Source of the DNA: Oxalobacter formigenes
Lineage (GTDB): Bacteria; Pseudomonadota; Gammaproteobacteria; Burkholderiales; Burkholderiaceae_D
Reading direction: 5' to 3'
Assembly: GCA_019424645.1 (NCBI GenBank)
Contig: JAHYZB010000012.1
Location: 1 to 9,467 of the forward strand
Length of the DNA: 9,467 bases
Part shown: piece by piece, positions 1 through 5,501 of the stretch
Layout: every line of letters begins with the position of its first letter
How positions within the stretch are numbered: position 1 is the stretch's first letter
Notes under the pieces: generated by a model
What the model was told of the DNA's origin: nothing
What the model saw: the letters and a program-made list of their open reading frames with translations, nothing else
Database searches by the model: none
Position numbers and translations under genes: made by a program

Positions 1-319
1 GACTTTATCGGCATTGCTCAACAGCCTGCAAATGGGATTCAGGACGCTGGCACTGGAAAAACGCTCTTCCGAAGTCTGGCAAATCCTTGGCGCGGTCAAA
101 ACCGAATTTGCCAAGTTCGGTAATGTTCTGGATGCCACCAAAAAGGTGCTTGAAAGAGCGGCCAAAAACATCGACGACGCACAGTTGCGAACGCGCCAGA
201 TGTCCCGCAAGCTGAAAAAGGTTGAAGCCCTTCCTGAGGAACATGCACAGGAACTTCTCGGTGTCGATCTTCTCTCCGGTGGTGAGGAAATGCAGACAGA
301 GGAACAAAAGCCCGATTAA
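1..319 (+). CDS. rmuC: RmuC-family DNA recombination protein, C-terminal fragment
   Basis: This is the 3' end of a gene that starts left of the window; complete codons begin at position 2 and the TAA stop is at 317-319. About 105 residues are visible. They begin in the stretch T-L-S-A-L-L-N-S-L and continue through FRTLALEKRSSEVWQIL, KTEFAKFGNVLDATKK and a helical tail ending near RKLKKVEALPEE. This matches the C-terminal part of RmuC proteins, where the core nuclease-like fold ends in a long helical region (the TLxxLLxxxxxxxR...E pattern, then a FxxFxxxLxxxxKxLxxA helix). RmuC proteins are thought to limit recombination at inverted repeats, probably acting on DNA in the cytoplasm; the biochemical activity is not firmly established. 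The acidic tail after residue ~85 is poorly conserved in the family. I see no functional link to the downstream signalling genes. Assignment is by motif memory only. Confidence 0.8.
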   Translation, partial: TLSALLNSLQMGFRTLALEKRSSEVWQILGAVKTEFAKFGNVLDATKKVLERAAKNIDDAQLRTRQMSRKLKKVEALPEEHAQELLGVDLLSGGEEMQTEEQKPD

Positions 320-392
320 ATATGTTGTGCTGTTCCTTGTCTTGTGGCGGCAAAAAAACAAAGCTTGACCCAAAATATTCAAAATGCCGCCC

Positions 393-419
393 AGTCCGTT
401 AATTTTATTGGACTTTTTT
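393..419 (+). terminator. Weak candidate intrinsic terminator after rmuC
   Basis: AGTCC (393-397) pairs with GGACT (410-414) around a 12-base AT-rich loop, followed directly by a run of T to position 419. The 5-bp stem is short and the loop long, so this is weaker than a typical terminator. It is the only hairpin plus T-run I found in the 238-bp gap after rmuC. Confidence 0.35.
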
Positions 420-453
420 AAAATCCCTTTTTTACATGAAAAATCAAATACTC

Positions 454-482
454 CTGCAAAAAAAATTGGAGCATGTGATAAT
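454..482 (+). promoter_or_regulatory. Candidate sigma70 promoter (extended -10) for the first c-di-GMP gene
   Basis: GATAAT at 477-482 matches five of six bases of the TATAAT -10 box. It is preceded by TG at 474-475 with one intervening base, which is the extended -10 arrangement. A poor -35 match, CTGCAA at 454-459, sits 17 bases upstream. Transcription would start near 489, giving a leader of about 70 bases before the ATG at 558. The rest of the 320-557 gap is AT-rich, and I see no gene or RNA in it. This is inference from consensus only. Confidence 0.4.
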
Positions 483-496
483 ATATTTCCTTGAGG

Positions 497-515
497 TAAT
501 AATTCTCTAATAATT
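497..515 (+). repeat. Short AT-rich direct repeat in the leader
   Basis: TAATAATT occurs at 497-504 and again at 508-515. The start-to-start spacing is 11 bases, close to one helical turn. It lies just downstream of the predicted -10 box. It could be a protein-binding site, or chance in a very AT-rich stretch. Confidence 0.3.
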
Positions 516-557
516 TATCAGCCATACCCGTTCCCGATCCTGCTTGCCTGAAAGATA

Positions 558-3500
558 ATGACCAATTTATCGAAATTGTTACGGGATTCATCCAATGGCC
601 ACTACGGCCCCATTCGCGTTACTTTCTACTATTTTCTCTTTGGACTTGCGTGGATATTTTTTACGCTTTTCCTGAAGAATTTTATCAATGAGCAACAGGA
701 CCCCTATCTTGTTACTCTGCTGGTAAACCGGCTCGTATTCATTGCACTTGGCAGTTTTTTCCTGTATTGGCTTCTGAAAAAAGTGACGATACTGCCCAGT
801 ATCAGCAATCATCGCCTGACACCGTTTTCACTGGCTTGTGCGCATGCATTGCTATGTCTGGTCTGGATGGCGTTTGTTCGTATCTTCGCCCATTTTGCCA
901 TTGACGATTATGAACTCCAGGTACATTTTATTTTCCTTTCGGTCATTATTCTCTTCGGATTCATTTCATCGTGTATTTTCCTGTTTTTGTGCTCCGTGCA
1001 AAACTGGGTGGACCTGAACAAAAACGGCAACCAGAGGTTTACGTTCAGATCAAGCCCATACAGGATCATGCTGGCGTTTCTTGCCGTTACGGTCGCCGTT
1101 CCGATTACAAGCTATGTCGTCATTGAATTGATGGCGCCGCAAATCGAAAAATCTTCCTATGCAGACCTTGAAATCACCGCCAGGATCCGTGCATCCCAAC
1201 TGGACGGCTGGCTTTCCGAACGGGAACATTCCACTGCATCGACCCTGCAAAGTGGCGGATTCCTGCAGGATGTCCGGAAAGTGGAACAGGGAGGGGGCAG
1301 CAAGTTTGTCCGCGATGCGATCGAGGGCAGGCTGGAATCGCTGATGGTGGCACAGCAGTATCAGACCATGATCCTGTTCAATGCAGACGACAGGATTCTG
1401 ATGTCTGTCGGCAAAAAGCCGGAAAACATGATTTCCGTTCTCAATGGGATCGGAAAAGCCAGAAACAAGTCATACGAACAGTTGAGTTTGCAGGACAAAA
1501 AACGGCACGATTTCATCGTCCCCCTGTACAGTCCAGATAATCGACAGTATCTTGGCAGCGTTTATGTCGAGCTTGACGCTGAAGCCTATCTTTCCGCTTA
1601 TCTGAATCACTGGACCACGACAACGACAGACCGTCGTACGCTACTGGTTGAAAAAAGCGGGAAGGATTATTACCTGTTCCGTCTGTCGCAGTCCAAAGAC
1701 GATGGGCATTTCGAGATCGAAAAGAATCTGATTACCGGCAACAGCCTTGGTATCGCTATTGAAGAAAATGGCGCTATGCCGGGCATGATGAAAGGCAAAA
1801 CGCTTGAAAACGATGTCGCACTTGCCGCATGGTATCCGGTAAAAGGAACCAGCTGGTATGCCATTACCAAGATCGATTACAAGACCTTGATGGCCCCGAT
1901 GCGGAATATGGCATTCTTTTTCAATTTTGCCATTGTCACGGTTCTGATGATTTTCGGCATTATCCTGCTTTTCATCTGGTACGTCATGCAGCGTTCCCAA
2001 ACCGTTGCGATGGATTTGCGTGAAAAACAGCTGCTTAACAACTTCTATACACTGCCGTTCATCGGAATGGGCGTCTTGTCGGTTTCATTGGACAAATGGA
2101 TCCATTTCAACGACAAGATGTGCGAGATTTTCGGATATACGCGAAATGAATTCGAACGGATGGGCTGGCATGATCTGGCCGGTCTTCCCTGCACGGAAGA
2201 ACAGGTAGGGATCAATGCGCTCAAAGAGGGAAAGAGCGATGAGTTCTCCGAAGAAAAAAACCTTCATCGCAAAAACGGTGATCACGCCATCACCGAGGTC
2301 CATTTCCGTCTGGTCACCAAAGAAGACGGCACGCCAGACTATCTGGTCGTTACCGTCGAAGACATCACCGAGCGCAAACGGGCGGAGGCCGAGGTCTTTC
2401 GTCTGAGCCAGCTTTATGCAGCGCTGTCTCACTGTAATCAGGCTATCGTTCATTCGCATACTGAACTGGAACTGTTCGAGCAGATCTGTTATGGCATCGT
2501 CCATTACAGCGACAGGCGCTTCAGTATGGCCTGGGTCGGTCTGGTCAATGAGGAATCGAACAAGATCGATATGGTGGCGTCGCATGGTGTTTCACTCGAT
2601 TTGATCGAACCTTTTAAAAAGATGCGGGTCGTTACCGGGTTCGACAATCTGGAAAAAGACGGTCCGGCAGCACTGGCCATTCGTCAGAACCAGCCTGTCT
2701 GGATACAGAACGTCAATGACGATCCCCATCTGGACCCATGGATGGAACTGCTGAAAAAAATGCGAATCAGGTCGATTGCCGCATTCCCCCTGTATCAGGG
2801 AGGCAGGACCATCGGTATCCTGAAGGTCTACTCATCCGACATCAATGCCTACGACGAACAGAGCCAGAATCTGCTTGTCGAAATGTCAGGAGACATCAAT
2901 TTCGCGCTGGAAAATTTCGAACGCGAAAAAATACGCCAGCGTACACAGGCTGAACTGGAAGAGAGCGAAAACAATTACAAACGCATGTATATGGAACGTA
3001 TGCAGGCGGAAGACGAAATCCGGCGACTGAACCAGTTGTATGCTGCCTTGTCGCAATGCAACCAGTCGATCATCCGTTGCAGAAACGAGGAAGAACTGTT
3101 CGGCCAGATTTGTTCGGATATTGTCGAATTCGGCCAGATGGATATGGTTTGGGTCGGCCTTGTTGACCGCAAGACCCAGGATATCGTTCCAGTCGCTTCT
3201 GCCGGAGAACATCGTGATTACCTGAACGGCCTCTATATCAATACCTTGCCGGACGATCCGGCAGGGCAGGGGCCTGCAGGTCTTGTTATCCGCGAAAACC
3301 GCCCAATCTGGATGCAGGATTTCATGAACGAGCCGTCGATGGAGCACTGGAAGGAACATATTGCCCATTTCAACTGGCAGGCTTCAGCAATTTTGCCTAT
3401 CCATAAAAAAGGCCATGTTATCGGTGCCATTTTCCTGTATTCGAACCACCTGAATGCTTATACGGAATCGTCACAGCGCCTGTTGCTCGAACTGATGGAA

Positions 3501-5222
3501 GATATCGATTTTGCGTTGCAGCATTTCGAAAAGGAAGAACAGCTTCAGCTGGCTGCCCAGGTATTTTCGCAGAGCAGCGAAGCGATCATGTTGCTGGATT
3601 CATGCAGCAACATTGTCATGATCAACCGGGCGTTCACCCATATTACGGGATATAGTGAAGAAGAGGCGCTCGGCAAAAATCCGCGAATGCTCGCGTCTGG
3701 CCAGCATGACAGGGATTTCTATTCCGCCATGTGGGAATCGATTGAAAAAGAAGGGCGCTGGCAGGGGGAAATCTGGAACCGCCGCAAGAACGGCAGTATT
3801 TACCCGGAATGGCTTCTGGTTCAGACCATGCGGGACTCCCAGAATGAGGTAACGCATTATATCGGTACCTTTACCGACCTGACCGAAAGAAAAGAAACGG
3901 AAGAACGTGTCCAGTGGCTGGCTCATTTCGATCCGCTGACCGGTTTGCCGAACAGGACGCTGTTGCATATCCGGAGCAATCTTGCCATCAGTCTTGCATA
4001 CAGACGCCATGAGCCGCTGGCCTTGATGTTCCTTGATCTGGATAATTTCAAGAACGTCAACGATTCACTGGGACATGGTATAGGGGACGAACTGCTCAAG
4101 CAATTCTCTGAAAGACTGAAGAATGCCGTCCGGGATCAGGACACCATTTCACGGCTGGGTGGTGACGAATTCGTACTGGTCCTTCCGGGTACCGATACTG
4201 ACGGTGCGGCTTATCTGGCTGAACGGATCCTTAATATTGCTGCACAGCAATATAATGTGGAACGTCATGAAATCAACCTGACCGTTTCGATCGGTATCGC
4301 CATTTACCCGACCGACGGTATGGATTTCGATACGCTATGGCGCAGTGCTGATGCTGCCATGTACCGTGCCAAGCAGAACGGCCGCAACGATTATTGCTTC
4401 TTCACGACGGAAATGCAGGCAAGGTCGACCCGTACCCTCCAGATCGACAATGCTCTCCGACGGGCGATGGAAAGAGAACAGTTCAGTCTGGTTTATCAAC
4501 CGCAGCTTTCTCTCGTGAACGACAGGATCGTTGGCTTTGAAGCCCTGATCAGATGGAAGCATCCGCAGTTCGGTAATATCCCGCCGGATGAATTCATTCC
4601 GATTGCCGAGTCGAATGGCCAGATCATTCCAATCGGGGAATGGGTATTGAGAACGGCAGTATCCCAATTGAAAACCTGGCAGGATCAGGGATACAGGGAT
4701 TTCACTGTATCGGTCAATCTGTCTGCCGTCCAGTTCCGCCATCCGCGCCTGCCTGAACTGGTGATGAACATTCTGGAAGAAGCCGGCGTGGAACCGGGAT
4801 GCCTGCAACTGGAGTTGACGGAAGGGGTTGCCATGGAAAACCCGCTTGCAGCCATTGCCGTTATCGATGAACTGCACAAGCTCGGTATCCGCATTTCCAT
4901 CGACGATTTCGGGACGGGTTATTCATCGTTGACGTATCTGAAACGTTTCAACGTATACAGTCTCAAGATCGACCGTTCTTTCGTCAGGGATCTTCCTGCC
5001 GATTCGGAAGATATGGCGATCGTCAGTGCCGTAATCTCGCTGGCGAACAGTCTTGGCATGAGAACTGTTGCTGAAGGGGTTGAAACACGTGAGCAACTTG
5101 AATTCTTGCACTCGAAAGGCTGTACGGAAATCCAGGGCTATCACCTTTCCCGGCCCCTGGTTGTCGAAAAAGTGGAGGAATTCATGGGTGAATATATGCA
5201 AAAAGAAACCAAAATTCCCTGA
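558..5222 (+). CDS. Membrane-bound sensor GGDEF/EAL cyclic-di-GMP protein (first copy)
   Basis: A 1554-residue inner-membrane protein predicted to make and/or hydrolyse c-di-GMP. Order: membrane segments near 20-42, 51-73, 88-112, 122-146 and 169-191; periplasmic Cache-like sensor ~192-450; membrane segment ~451-475; PAS ~490-610; GAF ~615-790; charged coiled coil ~786-825; GAF ~820-990; PAS ~994-1114; GGDEF ~1118-1285; EAL ~1295-1545. The GGDEF signature is at 1201-1205, with D1160, N1168 and D1177 in the expected metal and nucleotide positions and an RxxD inhibitory site at 1192-1195. The EAL domain has E1328, N1387, E1419, D1449, D1450, K1470, E1506 and Q1526, spaced as in active phosphodiesterases, plus the loop-6 motif DDFGTGYSS. 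Both activities therefore look possible; which dominates is unknown. The in-frame stop at 549-551 leaves no standard start upstream of ATG 558; its ribosome-binding site is weak (GAAAGA, 550-555). The downstream gene is a paralogue. Confidence 0.95.
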   Translation: MTNLSKLLRDSSNGHYGPIRVTFYYFLFGLAWIFFTLFLKNFINEQQDPYLVTLLVNRLVFIALGSFFLYWLLKKVTILPSISNHRLTPFSLACAHALLCLVWMAFVRIFAHFAIDDYELQVHFIFLSVIILFGFISSCIFLFLCSVQNWVDLNKNGNQRFTFRSSPYRIMLAFLAVTVAVPITSYVVIELMAPQIEKSSYADLEITARIRASQLDGWLSEREHSTASTLQSGGFLQDVRKVEQGGGSKFVRDAIEGRLESLMVAQQYQTMILFNADDRILMSVGKKPENMISVLNGIGKARNKSYEQLSLQDKKRHDFIVPLYSPDNRQYLGSVYVELDAEAYLSAYLNHWTTTTTDRRTLLVEKSGKDYYLFRLSQSKDDGHFEIEKNLITGNSLGIAIEENGAMPGMMKGKTLENDVALAAWYPVKGTSWYAITKIDYKTLMAPMRNMAFFFNFAIVTVLMIFGIILLFIWYVMQRSQTVAMDLREKQLLNNFYTLPFIGMGVLSVSLDKWIHFNDKMCEIFGYTRNEFERMGWHDLAGLPCTEEQVGINALKEGKSDEFSEEKNLHRKNGDHAITEVHFRLVTKEDGTPDYLVVTVEDITERKRAEAEVFRLSQLYAALSHCNQAIVHSHTELELFEQICYGIVHYSDRRFSMAWVGLVNEESNKIDMVASHGVSLDLIEPFKKMRVVTGFDNLEKDGPAALAIRQNQPVWIQNVNDDPHLDPWMELLKKMRIRSIAAFPLYQGGRTIGILKVYSSDINAYDEQSQNLLVEMSGDINFALENFEREKIRQRTQAELEESENNYKRMYMERMQAEDEIRRLNQLYAALSQCNQSIIRCRNEEELFGQICSDIVEFGQMDMVWVGLVDRKTQDIVPVASAGEHRDYLNGLYINTLPDDPAGQGPAGLVIRENRPIWMQDFMNEPSMEHWKEHIAHFNWQASAILPIHKKGHVIGAIFLYSNHLNAYTESSQRLLLELMEDIDFALQHFEKEEQLQLAAQVFSQSSEAIMLLDSCSNIVMINRAFTHITGYSEEEALGKNPRMLASGQHDRDFYSAMWESIEKEGRWQGEIWNRRKNGSIYPEWLLVQTMRDSQNEVTHYIGTFTDLTERKETEERVQWLAHFDPLTGLPNRTLLHIRSNLAISLAYRRHEPLALMFLDLDNFKNVNDSLGHGIGDELLKQFSERLKNAVRDQDTISRLGGDEFVLVLPGTDTDGAAYLAERILNIAAQQYNVERHEINLTVSIGIAIYPTDGMDFDTLWRSADAAMYRAKQNGRNDYCFFTTEMQARSTRTLQIDNALRRAMEREQFSLVYQPQLSLVNDRIVGFEALIRWKHPQFGNIPPDEFIPIAESNGQIIPIGEWVLRTAVSQLKTWQDQGYRDFTVSVNLSAVQFRHPRLPELVMNILEEAGVEPGCLQLELTEGVAMENPLAAIAVIDELHKLGIRISIDDFGTGYSSLTYLKRFNVYSLKIDRSFVRDLPADSEDMAIVSAVISLANSLGMRTVAEGVETREQLEFLHSKGCTEIQGYHLSRPLVVEKVEEFMGEYMQKETKIP
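3537..4562 (+). repeat. Diverged direct repeat, upstream copy (PAS-GGDEF-start of EAL)
   Basis: This coding stretch aligns codon for codon, without a gap, with 8442-9467 at a constant offset of 4905 bases. The encoded proteins are about two-thirds identical by eye, with synonymous drift throughout. The longest exact DNA match I noticed is 21 bases, at 4046-4066 and 8951-8971, over the FKNVND motif of the GGDEF domain. The repeat probably continues past the right edge. It reflects an old tandem gene duplication, not a mobile element. Confidence 0.85.
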
Positions 5223-5255
5223 TTTCCTATCGATTTAACTTGAAATGTCGTTTAA

Positions 5256-5280
5256 GAGCCACGGAAGTGGCTCATTTTTT
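5256..5280 (+). terminator. Strong intrinsic terminator after the first c-di-GMP gene
   Basis: GAGCCAC (5256-5262) and GTGGCTC (5267-5273) form a perfect 7-bp GC-rich stem closed by a GGAA tetraloop of the stable GNRA class. An A and six T residues follow. It lies 34 bases after the TGA stop (5220-5222), so transcription of the first gene should largely end here. Confidence 0.9.
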
Positions 5281-5348
5281 GTTTCCAAACGTTTATATTT
5301 CTCTCTAACATATTGTGTTCATTACGTTTTAGGGCAAACACAGCAATT

Positions 5349-5377
5349 TTCAAATGTTTTGTGTGCAAAATTATAAA
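5349..5377 (+). promoter_or_regulatory. Candidate sigma70 promoter for the second c-di-GMP gene
   Basis: TTCAAA (5349-5354, four of six to TTGACA) and TATAAA (5372-5377, five of six to TATAAT) are separated by 17 bases. The predicted start is near 5384, leaving a leader of about 118 bases to the ATG at 5502. Its place right after a strong terminator supports separate transcription of the second gene. The rest of 5223-5501 holds no gene that I can support. Confidence 0.5.
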
Positions 5378-5405
5378 TACGTGTAAAATGTTTCCGTGTG
5401 GAAAC
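5357..5405. promoter_or_regulatory. Two hyphenated palindromes bracketing the predicted -10 box; candidate operator
   Basis: The first palindrome is TTTTG-TGTG-CAAAA at 5357-5370, filling almost all of the predicted -35/-10 spacer. The second is GTTTCC-GTGT-GGAAAC at 5390-5405, just after the predicted transcription start. Both have perfect arms and a four-base GT-repeat centre; the centres are 34 bases apart. The second is not followed by a T-run, so it is not a terminator. A dimeric repressor could bind here, but the arms differ in sequence and no regulator gene is in view. Confidence 0.4.
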
Positions 5406-5490
5406 TTAAGTTAAGTATTTTGCAACATTTCAGAAGGTGTCGAAAATTGTTCCGGGGCGCAAGTGATGATCAAGCCTGTCAACACGATTG

Positions 5491-5496
5491 AAGGGG
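5491..5496 (+). promoter_or_regulatory. Ribosome-binding site deciding the start of the second gene
   Basis: AAGGGG, followed by TGA, lies five bases before ATG 5502 and resembles the consensus AAGGAGGTGA. The alternative in-frame ATG at 5466 has only GGGG at 5454-5457 in front of it and would add 12 residues (MIKPVNTIEGVR) before the Met at 5502. The better-spaced site favours 5502. Confidence 0.6.
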
Positions 5497-5501
5497 TGAG
5501 A

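Noticed and set aside
2085..2585. Open frame on the - strand, 166 codons, opposite the PAS/GAF region.
   Set aside because: Shadow of the + strand gene; no ribosome-binding site of note and no recognisable domain.
2886..3368. Open frame on the - strand, 160 codons, opposite the second GAF.
   Set aside because: Same reason: it is antisense to conserved coding sequence and has no support of its own.
4335..4877. Long open frame on the - strand opposite the GGDEF/EAL junction, 180 codons.
   Set aside because: It is antisense to a well-conserved domain, its translation shows no recognisable motif, and a similar frame appears at the matching place in copy two (9054-9467). It is a composition shadow of the real gene.
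5281..5294. GTTTCCAAACGTTT contains overlapping small palindromes (GTTTCCAAAC and AAACGTTT) and shares GTTTCC with the later palindrome.
   Set aside because: Very short, in AT-rich sequence right after a terminator, with no promoter element nearby; most likely chance.
5331..5339. AGGGCAAAC resembles a conserved core piece of the GEMM-I c-di-GMP riboswitch, attractive upstream of a c-di-GMP gene.
   Set aside because: The following GGGACGCAAAGCC-type segment, the GNRA tetraloop stem and the P1 pairing are absent. The match also lies upstream of the predicted transcription start.
5390..5405. The 16-base palindrome considered as a terminator of the first gene.
   Set aside because: It is followed by TTAAG rather than a T-run, and a much better terminator already lies at 5256-5280.
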